DNA from: Imbricaverruca yamaguchii
Taxonomy: Eukaryota; Arthropoda; Thecostraca; Neoverrucidae
Assembly: GCA_034440575.1 (NCBI GenBank)
Contig: JAOTOL010001062.1
Span: 40,001 to 104,000, forward strand
DNA: 64,000 nucleotides
Reading direction: 5' to 3'
Part shown: positions 12,103 through 23,306 of the stretch, one piece after another
How positions within the stretch are numbered: position 1 is the stretch's first letter
Layout of the letters: the number at the start of each line of letters is the position of its first letter
Notes under the pieces: generated by a model
Seen by the model: only the letters and a program-made list of their open reading frames with translations
The model's database searches: none
Told to the model about the DNA's origin: nothing
Position numbers and translations under genes: made by a program

Positions 12103-12330
12103 CGAGGTGTTGACGCAGTCGGAATTCAGTGCCGGGATGATGTTGGACGGCATCTCGATGACCGCGGACTCTGTGCAGTGTACAGTTGTCGGAGGTCGGG
12201 TCGTGGCTCCATCCAAGGCACTCGTCAGATATAAAGCAGCGGACGAGACACTTGCCTGAAACGGGGCACTCATTTGAAGCGGACACTCATGTTCTGATGC
12301 TGACTGACCGACGTCGAGTCGAACGTTCTC
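12103..12330 (-). CDS. PAN/apple-like six-cysteine exon, copy 1
   Basis: From about 12286 down, one minus frame reads NECPVSGKCLVRC, FISDECLGWSHD and TSDNCTLH. This is a C-x5-C-x3-C-x5-C pattern with a tryptophan and a later Cys-Thr-Leu, much like PAN/apple adhesion domains. The exon ends at a good donor (CTCG then GTGAGA) in phase 1, matching the phase 1 EB-like exon. A good acceptor (TTGCAG) lies at 12331-12336, but in the cysteine frame a TGA follows (near 12287), so either a closer acceptor is used or this copy is damaged. A second open frame through the same exon has no domain character. The plus-strand paralogue at 57086-57319 keeps all six cysteines. Secretion is inferred from the signal-peptide exon upstream. 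Confidence 0.5.
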
Positions 12331-13164
12331 CTGCAACTCAGGAAGGATGTTTTTTTAGGAACTCATAAGTCGAAAGTTTCTACCGGGCAAGTCGGGCACA
12401 CGACTTCTCTCATTACCACCTCTTACAGGCTGGAAAGCAACGTGGTGGGATGCGTTGCAGTTATATATCAAGACATCAATGCCACGCGAAACGTACCTGG
12501 AAAAAGAAATAGTTTACAAGCATCACAGGACTCCCACCGATTCACACGAGTCCTATTGTCGTGCAGGACCAAGTGCCACCCGAACTTAAGTGAGAAGTCA
12601 AAACCCAGCCATTTCGATCAGTGCATGCCAGATCACATCAGAAAGTGAGGATAGTCATATTTCTCCGCTGGCTGAATTTTGCAACTTGGCAGAAGACGAC
12701 CAGTGTCAGATCTGTAATGCTATGCACAAGTATGGCCTTCCAGTCTGAACCCCTGAAAACACTGTTAATCGTGAGTCACGCTGCCTGGCAAGTTAGTTAT
12801 TTTTTTTCAGTCCAAGACTTACCATCATAATTTCCTGGAAGGCGTCGACAATAAAGGATCGTTTCAGAATTGTCACGGAGTACGTCAAGCATTTTAGGTG
12901 ATATCGTGCACCCAAAATGTTTCGAGTAACGAGGGGTCGTTTTGTACCAGAAATCATGGTTCTCAACTATCTGCATTGCCGCTGTTTTCCCGCAACCATT
13001 TTCATAAATGGCTCCAATGTGTATTTTATCTTACACATTTTTGTTCAGTGCTCAGCAGAGGAAGCATAGAGCAGGAGAGGAGGAGCACAATCACGGCTGG
13101 TGACATTTGGCAGCACACCTCACACAACTGCAGCAGATGGTTCGATGCTCAGCAGAATACTTAC

Positions 13165-13384
13165 ATTGGCTGAGGCCAAGGGTAGTGTCGAGCACATTTT
13201 CCGGCTCTCGCATCACCCCCTGACTCTTGTGCAGAAATGGCGCCGGTACCGCCACGAACGTTGAGCGGGGGAACACCGCCGATGACGGGTCACAGGTCAG
13301 TAGCAGGGTCGCAGCAATCGAGACAAAGGTCACCGGCAGTGATAACCCTGGCCGGCACCTCCGGACGCTGGAGCCAGGAGGCAT
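13165..13384 (-). CDS. Signal-peptide exon of a secreted protein, copy 1
   Basis: The ATG at 13384 opens a 220-bp first coding exon ending in CAAT then GTAAGT, a textbook donor, in phase 1. It encodes a short basic start (RRCRPG) and a hydrophobic run (LPVTFVSIAATLLL) ending in small residues, typical of a signal peptide. About 40 further polar residues follow. The paralogue at 55970-56189 has the same length, start, donor and phase with a few substitutions, which supports real coding. The next exon in order is likely the PAN-like exon at 12103-12330. The family was not recognised from this exon. Confidence 0.55.
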
Positions 13385-13399
13385 GATGGACCTTGAACT

Positions 13400-14130
13400 G
13401 TGGCAACATTAGGTCAGTGTACTAACACTTGCACTAGACACACATCGGGCACTGTTGGAAAACAATGGAACCACCCGTGGGGGACTAGGAAATTAACTGA
13501 GGGGCCTATAGAGCCAGCGGTGTTTAGTGCCGGGGTGTTGGCAGAGTACGGAGCCAGAGGCCAAACTAAGCAGGTGTCGGAGTGCGGCACGAAACGGTGG
13601 CTGGACGGAGCATGGTCGTCACGGCTGAAATGACCCTGGACAACCATGGCTGAACATGTCGCATGGGTTCCGTGTGCGTACCCGTTACCCACTGAGCACC
13701 TCTGAACCTTCGCATAGAGCCCTATGGGAGAGCAACTCTGACAGGTTCCAGCACCTGCTGCAATCGCTGGGAAAACACCTCTGAAAATGCACACCATCAT
13801 CCCACAGTGACTGCAACTGCTAGCACTACGATGATGAGCCACAGAGAAGACAATCACCTTCCGGTCAGGGGTCAGCACACTGGGGGATCGGCGCCGGCGG
13901 CTGCAGGTGGTGTACCCCTGCAGCCAGGTCGACACCGACAGCCAGACTGACGCCGTACTGTCGCCGGCTTGACCGCCCCGACCGCTGTGGGCCGGGCCAG
14001 TTGACCTGGCTACGGCTAGACAACACCCTGCCGCCACTGGCTGAACCGCCTGGGCGGCGAGAGATCCCAAACATGCAAAGTAGGGCTAGTTTTAAACGGG
14101 GTAGGCAGGGTGTCCATATATCATACAACC
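13400..14130 (-). other. 5' flank and possible leader exon of the duplicated secreted gene
   Basis: The minus strand matches plus 55230-55930 over much of its length. A segment ending in TGACCGGAAG then GTGATT is conserved in both copies (13860 region and 55505 region) and could be a leader or alternative first exon. Two overlapping frames are open through it, so coding status is undecided. Confidence 0.4.
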
Positions 14131-14237
14131 CAGGCCGTACGCTTAAAACTTATGATTCTCAATCAAACAGACCAGTTTGATTGAAACATTCAACAGACCA
14201 GACCTCCAGGGCACATGTTAAAATACACCTGTGTATT

Positions 14238-15072
14238 TTAACCCGCGCCGTCTCTCCGATCAGATCCTGACACCCCGTCTCGGGGGGAGGGGGCGGATAG
14301 TAACCCCCTCTAAAATCCAAACTAAGCGTCCCACGAAAACAAAAGAGGTGTAATCAGAAAGCACTCGACGAGTAGGGTTCGGATCCACCCCCAACAAATT
14401 TCCCCCCGAAAATAGCGTCACCAGGGGGGCTAGAGTTTCACGACTTTTCACGTTGTGTTTTGGCTCTGGGGAGTTCATTTTGGGGACATATGAAAAACCA
14501 AAGTTATTTGGAATGAGAAAAGGATAGCGAAATCGACCAGGGCCATACACTTTTGGTCCCCCCAAAATACAAGTTATATTTCCTTGAAATTTCAAAATTT
14601 TGGGTTTTCACGTTTTCTTTAATTTTCCTTTTCCAGGCTGTAGAGCAGATCGAGAAACGTTGTTGGAAGTCCAGTTGCCTAATAAAAAATGCTTACTTTA
14701 GCCAGAATCTTCTATTTGAACCGCAATTGGCAAATATGAAACATGTATTTGTGGTCAAAAACGAAAAATAAATGAAAAATTCCATTCGTATGTTTTGTTG
14801 CATCCCTAAAGATAAGCGGACGCTGAAAGTTTCATTAAAATATTTGTATCCATTAAAGTGTGACGACTGGTTGAACTTTTTTGGAGGTGACCTCACTTGA
14901 ACTTGAATCACTCGTTAATCCTAGATGACCTGACTTCAAAGTTTTGAAACAGCATGCAAAATGTATGCGGGAAAAGGTATGAAAAATTTGGGTGCGCTGC
15001 CACGCGCCGTTCGTCCGCTACCCGCGAAAAGCCTTGGGGGCAGTTGAAGACCCCCGAGACAACACGGGATGA
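14238..15072 (+). mobile_element. TTAA MITE family G, copy 3
   Basis: Starts at TTAA (14238-14241) with TTAACCCGCGCCGTCTC, followed by the CCCCGTCTCGGGG hairpin. It is colinear with 8054-8909 throughout, including the block around CACGACTTTTCACG and the repeated GGTGACCTCACTTGA. The right end is degraded (GAGACAACACGGGATGA), and a second partial right terminus follows at 15076-15100. Non-coding. Confidence 0.82.
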
Positions 15073-15210
15073 CCCGTCCCGTCTCCGGGGGGTTTTCGAG
15101 ACAGGCACGGGGCCCTGCTGGAGATGCAGGTGGCTGGAGCGGACAACTGAACTGCGATCCGGCGACGGGCCGCCCTCGGTGTGATGTGATTTCGGCTTCG
15201 GTGTGACAGC

Positions 15211-15315
15211 GGAGGTGACGTCACCACTCCGGCGGAGGTGACGTCACCACCAGGACGGAGGTGACGTCACCACCAGGACGGAGGTGACGTCACCACCAGG
15301 ACGGAGGTGACGCAC
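15211..15315. repeat. 23-bp minisatellite carrying TGACGTCA (CRE) in each unit
   Basis: Perfect TGACGTCA palindromes sit at 15216, 15239, 15262 and 15285, exactly 23 bp apart, with a decayed fifth (TGACGCAC) at 15308. The octamer is the CREB/ATF cAMP-response element. The intervening sequence is near-identical between units. Confidence 0.95.
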
Positions 15316-15411
15316 GCCGATGGCCGCGCTATTTCACCAGCCTAGCCAGCCGGCGGGCTGCGCTGGTTTCGGCGGCTGCGATTCACTTCTGTGACGTGTG
15401 TGGTCGTGACA

Positions 15412-15466
15412 GCTGGCGCTTGTGGATGTGCTGGCGCTTGTGGATGTGCTGGCGCTTGTGGATGTG
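15412..15466. repeat. 18-bp tandem repeat, 3 copies
   Basis: The unit GCTGGCGCTTGTGGATGT occurs three times in tandem, about 100 bp after the CRE-bearing array. Confidence 0.93.
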
Positions 15467-15829
15467 CCGGCGGATGCAGTTCGCGCCGAGCGTGTGGTAT
15501 TTGCCTGTGGTAGTGGCGGCATTTCGCCTTACTGCAAGGTTTGCTCAATCGAGCGTGCGTGAAGAACACGGAAAATATGCAACAAGTTGCGTTATTGATG
15601 CAGGCTGCTGACAGTATGCGAATTTGTCGTTGCGGCGTATGCATGCCGGCATGGGCGGATCCATAAGCCTGGTTTTTGTGAGGGGGATTCCGAAACATCT
15701 TCAGATTTGGAAAGAGAATAATCAGATGTGGACGGCTGCCATGCGTCAGGTCTGCTTAAGACAAAATTGATACGATATAATGTTCATAGATTCTGGAAAA
15801 TGTCATTTTTATGGAAAATTTCGGCTAAC

Positions 15830-16246
15830 ATAAGCGACACAAATACACCACATACACCTACCCACAAGCAAACCAAACACAAACTCCCACCAACAGCACA
15901 CGTAGAACGTGCGCAACAACACCAGCCTACATTTCAGGACAGCGACCGGTACGCCAAACACCACCACCGCCAACCGACACCCCCTCCCCACCCCCAACCC
16001 CCACCGCCACCACCCCAGCAGCCAACAGCCTCTCCCTACCCACAAATCTCACCATCAACAGACGAGTCACCAACAAACACAATTCGCACATACACAGACC
16101 GGGATACAGGCATAGAAGAACACACTGATATCAGACACTCACCAACGGTCACAGAACGGATAATCTCCCTACACCAAATACAACCCCCTCCCCCGCCTAC
16201 TAACAACCATCGCACACTCACCAACAACAACAACAAAAAACAGTGA
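15830..16246 (+). pseudogene. LINE ORF1 tail or ORF1-ORF2 spacer (Pro/His/Thr-rich)
   Basis: From about 15830 the plus strand switches to A/C-rich composition shared with the LINE that follows. The frame is proline/histidine/threonine-rich (for example HPQPPPPPPQQPTASPYP) and stops at 16244, just before the endonuclease start at 16306. No zinc knuckles are visible. It is assigned to the same LINE by composition and position only. Confidence 0.4.
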
Positions 16247-16305
16247 AAAGCACAAAAAGACACGACTCACCTAAAAGTCCACACGCGCGCCAAGATTCAA
16301 AAACA

Positions 16306-17275
16306 ATGAACACAATCATACAATGGAACACACACGGACTCATTAGACACTGGCCTGCATTCAAACATTACGCATTACAAATGAATCACATAACACTATG
16401 CATTCAAGGAACACACTTCAAACCTAACGACCCATGTCAATTCAACATCCTACACTACACACTGGCAGGACACACACAACACACAGATCAGGCGGTGTAT
16501 GCACATATATTATGAACACGACCCCTCATCGCCTGATACAATTCAACAGCACAGCAAACATCCTACGAACTGAAATACATGTACACAACATACCTTACAC
16601 ACTCATCAACATCTACGACCCCCCCTCGCGAAGCACAGAATCCTTCTCGGAATTAAAGAAAGCACTTGACCAAATTCGCATGCGGTTTATACTCACCGGA
16701 GACTTAAATTCGCCCCACCCCCTATGGGACACCCGCACAACACAACCCGATCACAGAGCACACACGCTCATCATCATAGCCACACAACATAATCTCACAA
16801 TACTCAACACCGACTCACCAACCTATCTCGCACCCATCAGATCCCACCTCCCAACGACCCCAGACGTCACACTCGCTTCCTCACGTATAGCCCTCACCAT
16901 ATCTTGGACATCCGACTCCGATCCGCACTTTAACGACCACGCACCCATCACCATTACCTTCCAACAAATCCCGACCATTGGCCCACCCAATCCCAAGCCA
17001 GGCCGGTGGAACCTCAAAAAGAGCATCCTGAGTCCCTTTTTCAGTATCCTTAGCCGCACACATGGCACACAATCCACAACCCACACACCAGAACAGTTTG
17101 CAGACGAGCGAGCGAAGGGTGCCACCGAGCGATCCGCGCGAGATATCACGCATGTCACAGATACGGGAGACACCGCACACCAGAAACACTCACAGCATAC
17201 AAACAACAAAGAACATTATGCAAACGCACCAACAAACAAGCCAAAAAACTTCCTGGAATACATTTTGCACTAAAT
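16306..17275 (+). pseudogene. I-group LINE ORF2: AP-like endonuclease domain, broken
   Basis: The start MNTIIQWNTHGLIRHWP is the usual beginning of an exonuclease-endonuclease-phosphatase domain, which nicks target DNA for LINE integration. Later landmarks are INIYDPPSR, the catalytic GDLNSPHPLWD and the final NDHAPITITF. A frameshift near 16490 separates the first 65 residues from the rest. The catalytic glutamate usually found in a Gln-Glu-Thr motif is Gly here (LCIQGTHFKP). The reading ends near 17273 before the RT domain starts in another frame. The copy is therefore dead. RNase H downstream (22600-23135) points to an I, Nimb or LOA-type element. Confidence 0.82.
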
Positions 17276-17509
17276 TTAATGGATTCACCCCTCTCAGCGA
17301 AATTTGGGCATTCCTTGGAACCTTTCAGCACAGACAAAGACCGCCAATCAAAGCAATTATACTTAGGCACAACAACAACACCACCACAGATCCACACACA
17401 ATAGCCAACATTTTCGCACATAATTACCAACTTAGATCTTCAACCCTTCCACGCAACCCCCACCCCGATCAGACACACACACACACATCTCTACAACACT
17501 AGGTTCACA

Positions 17510-17712
17510 CCTACAGAACTCAAACTAGCTATTGCACACACAGGAAAGACAAGCGTAGGCCCAGATATCATACACTACTCATTCTTCAAACACCTCTCAA
17601 CACAAGCATTACACCCACTACTCGACACCTACAACAACGCCTGGACAACACACACATACCCACAATCTTGGTTACACGCTCTACTCATACTTATCCCTAA
17701 TCCAAACAGAGA
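17510..17712 (+). pseudogene. Same LINE: start of the reverse transcriptase domain
   Basis: A short frame reads LKLAIAHTGKTSVGPDIIHY and later TYPQSWLHALLILIPNPNRD. This matches the first conserved blocks of non-LTR RTs (the S-x-GPD and W-x3-x-I-P blocks). It stops where the foreign pseudogene at 17697-19991 begins. The catalytic YADD region is missing, lost between here and 22115. Confidence 0.75.
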
Positions 17713-19991
17713 TCAAAGAGGTTTTTGGCCCCGTCATTGCAGAACGAGTGTGATTTTATATAAAACCACATCGGGGCATAGTGATTCACGACAAAATGTA
17801 CCAGGACTTCAAGATTATTATCTGGTTTGGTCGTCGAAACATACAAGCACAAAATACGGGCAGCGAGAGTAAGCCACCTGGCCATGTTCAGGGGACCGAT
17901 CTTTCTGGTCGCTAACTCCCTCGGGATGCACCAACTCTGAACGGCGATAGCCAGCTGATGCGGAATAAGCTGATCGGTGCTGAGGTCTTTCACGATTTCC
18001 TCGGGTAGATCTTGGACCTGACCCGGCACAGGCTCAGACGCTGTGACTGGCCTTTGTTCCAAGTCACCTGCCAGTTGCGCACCGATCGGTCCACTGAATG
18101 ACCGCGGACCCGTTGTACCGCCGTCTAACTCATTGAAAATTGCTCGTAGATTTAGTTCATTTTGGTGCATCTGGCATATGAACCAATGGACGGCTTTCCC
18201 TCAAATAATTGAAACATACGGCACACTCCACCATGTCGCCCAGTATTCACGGCCGTTCCGTCTGCCCCGATTACGACAACTTCACCACCATATTCGGCAG
18301 CGACGGCATAGAGCTCTCTAAAGATATCACATGCCTTTCCTGATGCTGGGGTGAAGTGAGTTAAATACTCGCTGCCGGGCTCGGCCACAACAGCAATGTG
18401 CTCTTCCTATAGTTTTGTTTTTGATGGGCCGGCTTCGTCTCGTTCGATCATTACATACGACATATCCTTTCGACCATCAAAATACAGCCCTGTACCACCT
18501 GCATTAAACGCTCTAGATTTCCTCTTTTCTGCCTCCTCGTTCCTCGCAGCTTTCCTAGCCCTTTCGACTTTTTTATGGTCTACTACATGCGTCGTATCCC
18601 CGGGTACGATTCTCCAGATATATAACTGAAAGCAGTTTACGACGGCTGCCACGGCGCGGTTTGAAATCCCATATCTATCTGCGGCTAGTGCCATACTTCT
18701 TAGCTGATCTAGGTTTCGACAGCCGAGCTCCTCGCCTTCAGAGTCGTCCGTTGGTGATGCTCGGTCTTCCATGTCCCATGCGGACGCCATCTCTGGTTCA
18801 GCCGCCGCCTCCAAATCGCCGTCTCCTGGTTCAGACGCCATCTCTGGTTCAGACGCTGTCTCTAGATCAGACGCCGTTTCCTGCAGGTACCATCATTGAG
18901 GTGTAACTCCTGGTATGTCTATCACAATACAACCCCTGTTAACCGGTAAAAATGACGCTCCCTGGTCAAGCAGCCCCATTCCCTCGGACGAAAATACTGA
19001 ACCAGCCCCTGACGTTTTGTGCGACATGTACCCACCCACATTCAAAAAGAAAGTTATGACGTTGCGGTGATAGTTGCGAGAATACCATATAATAAACGTG
19101 GGTGAACGTGAAACTGAACTATTGTGTTAACAGTTTTTTGCTCGATTAGGAACTCGTCTAACATGTTAACTACGCGGGCACCCTCTCCGTCATGACTCCT
19201 GCCACACCCCCCCCCCCCCCAGTCGAAGCACAAATATCATGCAATTCAGTCACTGTGGTGGCAGATGTAATGGGGCGTTCGCAATCTGCCCCCCCCCCCG
19301 TCCGCCTCCATAGTCAACAGCCTGCTGCCCCAAGTCAAATTTCCTCGGACGATGCCCTGTGTTTGATTACTCACCGCTTGTGCCTCAGCTGAGGTAGATT
19401 CAGCCTGACGTTGACGGGCGGTTTCTTCTTCTCTTCTTTTCTGTAGCCGTTGCCTCCGGGTAGAAGTAGCTCTGTCCAGAGATCCCATGTGTAGCTCACG
19501 GGTAGTTCTCTGATCGATTAGAAAATCCATTTCTTCGATTGGCACTTTGTTGGACCTCGGGCAAGAAGACACTTCTGGGCTGCCACACTGACAGCTGGCC
19601 ACATCAAACAGTTTGGAAAACCAGTCTTTCTCGCGACTCAGCCAGTCATCACTTTGACGGTTATTTGTCTCCCTCTTCCGCAGTTTCTGAAACCGTCTGA
19701 AACACACTTCCATCAAATTGGTGATGCGTTTTCTTTTGTGAGAATCGGAATGCCTTCCCTACCCCATAGCCCCATAACCTGCTGGCAGGTTGATTCCATT
19801 GCTTCGTTGATTGTGCCTCCACCAGCCTGCTGACTCATGGACAGGTGCCTGTATCGCAGGCCGTTTATCACATCCTGGTGTGTCGGCAACACGTCATTTT
19901 CCAGATGCGCAAGCTGTCCCAGCAAAAAATGATCAGTCTCTTTCCGAGTTGTGTGCAAAACACGTTTGTTCTTGGAGCACGACATACCCAC
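17697..19991 (-). pseudogene. Two-exon gene of an unfamiliar invertebrate multi-copy family, broken
   Basis: Exon 1 (19375-19991) ends at a GTGAGT donor in phase 0, and exon 2 (17697-18880) starts after CTGCAG in phase 0. The intron is about 494 bp. Exon 1 contains CSKNKRVLHTTRKETDHFL, a Cys-x-Cys region (VASCQCGSPEVSSCPR) and VPIEEMDFLIDQR. Exon 2 contains GLYFDGRKD, then EPGSEYLTHFTPASGKA, GADGTAVNTGRHGGV, LDGGTTGPRSFSGPIG and MARWLTLAARILCLYVST. I have the impression of a repeated, unannotated protein family of aquatic invertebrates, possibly transposon-borne, but I cannot name it. Breaks are a frameshift near 19740, an in-frame TAG at 18407-18409 and a frameshift near 18195-18202. It sits inside a LINE, so it arrived by insertion. 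Confidence 0.6.
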
Positions 19992-20330
19992 TACCTCGGA
20001 TATTCAATAAATGCCCTGCAGTGAGTGTAGAGCGCCCGACCCACCACGCGGCCGCGGACGTGTCGACTGCGATATGCCCCCTGGGGACCTACACGGCGAT
20101 CACATTACGTGATCTGTGTAGCTGACGTCATGCTAGCCCATAGGGACGGGGGGGCGTCTCTGATTACAATACGCCGTCGGAAGCGGTGCCAGTACTGCTG
20201 TTTCTGAATGTTACGATAGTGCTAGATTTAGTTCAAAATAGTACGGAATCGCTTTCACAAACTGCACAGCCATAGATGAGCCGACCGCGGACTTTTGTAT
20301 GGCGTAGTGTATCGCACACAATCGGCTGGA

Positions 20331-21632
20331 TTGACACGCGCCCTGGAGAGCCTCTGAAAATAACGCGCACTGGAGGGGGAGGGCGGATTTCGCCCCCATA
20401 GGATCTCAGCTCCTATGAAGGCTATGGTAACAAAATTCACAGAGTGGATGGGCACGCTAGTGATCTCTATTATGTGCAAACTTCATGACATTTGGTCAAT
20501 ATCTTCAAGGTCGAATGAGGTCAAAAGAGCAAAATTTTCTGGTTTTGCGTGGCTTGGCTTGTCATTGTTATGGATCGCTGTGGTTGTGTTTAAATGCTAA
20601 AAAAATTGGCATTAATGATGTTTTGGACATTACTAATGATGCAATACAGATGTCAGATCCGCCATTTGACCTCAGGTCACCTATATAGGAGTACTTTATT
20701 AGGTCATTACCTGCTCCAGTTACCGGAACCGGGATCCCATCCCGACTGCTCCGTTGGGCGGTTCGGCACAATCGGCTTCGCAAAGAAAGCAGTGAAATGC
20801 ATGAATAAAGTATTGAAACGCTTAGGCACACAATGATAAACAGTAGATTTCTGGATGTATAGGGAGTAACATGTAAAGTGACATTAATCGCATGACAGTC
20901 ATTTGCATTTATGACACATTCCAGTTGACCAAGTTTGGTTTCATTAGTCTATCATGAACTTGACCTGGCTTGACCTCGGCGACATAACATGACTTAAATT
21001 ATATAGCATAACAATATGCATCAAACAAAACAAGTCGCTAGTGTTGTCAAGAACACTTCCCTATTGCTAATATACAGGAATCGCATCAGCGCCGATTTTT
21101 GTGGTCTGGCGCTGCGAATTGTTGTTACTTGAACGGCCCCTAACTTGAAAACGTCTCGGCTGATTGCCATTTTTCTTGCTTTAAGCAATGCGCTTGTCAT
21201 TTCTAAGCAGGTACGCGAAACATTTGGCGTATATCGAGCGGTAAAATATGGAGTTATGTACGAAAAATCGGAAGGATTGGCGGAATTCGCCATACCCCTT
21301 CTAGGTCGTGGGTTAACCTGTTATGAACTTGACCTGACTTGACCTCGGTGACTTGACATGACTCTGGAACGATGTAGCATGACAATGTACATCAAACAAG
21401 CCGCTAGTTTTGCCAAGAACACTTTCTTTTTGCTGATCATTTTTTTTTTACTTTAGCGACCCCTAACTCAAAAATGTTCGGTCGATTTTCATTTTTCTTA
21501 CTTCAAACAACGAACCGGTCATGTATTGGCAGGTACACAAACAATGGCGTATATCGACCGGTGAAATCTGGAGTTATCTACGAAAAACCGGAGGGGTGGG
21601 CGGATTTCGCCCCCCTCCAATGCGCGTGTTAA
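20331..21632 (+). mobile_element. TTAA MITE family D, copy 1
   Basis: Left terminus TTGACACGCGCCCTGGAG (one change from TTAACACGCG), right terminus ending GCGCGTGTTAA at 21632. GC hairpins lie inside both ends. The body is colinear with 35118-36531. The right module occurs twice (about 20930-21317 and 21318-21632), each ending in a hairpin followed by a TTAA-like junction. Non-coding, rich in TGACCT. Confidence 0.85.
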
Positions 21633-22114
21633 TTGGTCTACGTATATATGGGGAACGGAGGTATCTAGAAGCCTGGAACATGTGATTTCGGAAGCAATAT
21701 AACTGCTGTAGTCACCTTTTATCATTTCCCCGCTTTCGCGCTTCAAGAAACCGTTGGGAAAGGATGTTTTCATTCATGGTTCTTTTTGCGCTCAATAGAT
21801 GGCGTTGCCAAAACCCGACTTAACAAAATGAATATCTCGACAACCGCATGGGATAGGACCACGAAACTTACACATATGATGACATGCACCCAGAACTATC
21901 CACAACTGAAGTTTGAAGTGCATGGAGAAGTTATATCGTCCTCAAAAAGGCGATTTGATACAAATGTTGGGAAACATCGTGTAACAAAAACGAGAGCGGG
22001 CCACCCCTAAAATTGAATTGAAAAATCTGAAAGAAAATTAATGTGAGTCCTGAATGATATTTGTCACGATAATTTAACTAGCCGTTCTCAGGAACCAAGT
22101 GATGACCCACCCTA
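21633..22114. other. Insert remainder, nothing recognised
   Basis: Lies between the D element and the resumption of the LINE. No domains, no tandem structure and no terminal repeats were found. Confidence 0.4.
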
Positions 22115-22426
22115 ATAAACATCCTTCGAGCACTACCCGGCACAAACTGGGGATCTGACCGAAACACACTTCTAGCTCTTTACGAATCACTCATTCGGCC
22201 AATTTTGGCTTACGGATCCCCACTCTCCGAAAACGCTGCTAAATCAAATCTCAAAATGACAGACTGTCTTCAACGTCAATGCTTACAAATAGCCACAGAA
22301 GCCTACATCACCTCATCTTCTTTCGCTCTTCACATATACAACCACATACCAGAACTACAGCACAAACGCACAGAAGCACTATTAAGATACCAATACAAAA
22401 CGCAACTTATCACACAACATCCATGA
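22115..22426 (+). pseudogene. Same LINE: RT thumb region
   Basis: Reads through TLLALYESLIRPILAYGSP and LQRQCLQIATEAYITSSS to PELQHKRTEALLRYQYK, the conserved C-terminal RT block of I/Jockey-type LINEs (an LxYGxP motif, then Leu-x3-RQ-like helices). It is the continuation of the RT whose start lies at 17510, on the other side of a 4.4-kb insert. About 350 residues of RT core are absent. Confidence 0.78.
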
Positions 22427-22599
22427 CTCAAAACCACAATAGGCTGTCGCATTCACCAACACGCAGATAGACTACACATCACACTCTCCACAGCAAAACC
22501 ACCCCCAACACCCAATGCATGGTAGAAACACCAATCACCCAAAACAAACCTCCTCATACACAAAGCAAAGCACACATGCACAGACGCAGAAATACACCA

Positions 22600-23135
22600 A
22601 CTGTTCATCCACTTCAAATCATAATATGCAAATTACAACATCATTTGCAATGGCGGCTCAAAATCTCGCACACAGCACACAGACACAGCGGCGGTGCTGT
22701 GCCCCAATGCAGCACCGCTGCGGGACATCCTTCGTGCCCGTCTGCACGACACAGCATCCACCTACACAGCAGAACTGTTCGCAATTTTCTCAGTATACTC
22801 CACCATTTACAACACACAAATCGAACACAACATCACAGCCACTGACGCAAAATCAGCACTAAAAAGCATAACACCCTTCACCAAAAACAAGCATCCATTC
22901 ATCTCCAAAGTACTATACATTCACAAACAACTCAACGCCAGACAACGCCCACTTTTATGGATTCCAAGCCACACAAACATTCAAGGCAACGAACACGCAG
23001 AAACCGAAGCTAACATAGCCACAGCAGTGCAACAAACCACACCATGCCCACTCTCACAATCCGACTACTACCCCACAATACATCAGGCAATCAACAAACA
23101 TTCAACAAATATGGGACGAAACAATCACGTAACTA
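22600..23135 (+). pseudogene. Same LINE: RNase H domain, catalytic site decayed
   Basis: Shows TAELFAIF (catalytic Glu kept), TATDAKSAL (catalytic Asp kept) and WIPSHTNIQGNEHAE, the classic RNase H1-type blocks used to remove RNA during second-strand synthesis. The first catalytic Asp, expected as Asp-Gly-Ser-Lys, reads Gly-Gly-Ser-Lys, and the last Asp appears as Glu. Frame changes occur upstream near 22690. The domain ends at a target duplication where the Penelope-like element inserted. Confidence 0.8.
23123..23135. repeat. 13-bp target-site duplication, left copy
   Basis: AATCACGTAACTA here and at 24440-24452 flank the Penelope-like insertion. Across the duplication the LINE reading frame continues directly (NHVT on both sides). 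Confidence 0.92.
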
Positions 23136-23259
23136 TTGTTTAATACAACGAAGAATGGCTCTTAGATGCTCCTGGGTTTTAGACATTGCGTGAGACGAAA
23201 TGTACGACCCTCAATACACCAGGAGGTGCTGGGTTTACTCAACATCAAAAGTAGCGTTA

Positions 23260-23306
23260 GGGATCATGCTATATTACTCAACGTTTCGGCCAGGGGCCAT
23301 CATCAG
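23260..23306 (-). ncRNA. Hammerhead-like ribozyme core, minus arm
   Basis: The reverse complement holds CTGATGA (23300-23306), a GGCC/GGCC stem II and GAAAC (23283-23287), the same sequence as the plus-arm core at 24319-24345. See that entry for caveats. Confidence 0.55.

Noticed and set aside
13414..14070. 218-residue minus-strand frame
   Set aside because: It runs through the duplicated 5' flank and is not preserved as one frame in the copy at 55230-55930. At most a short leader exon is real.
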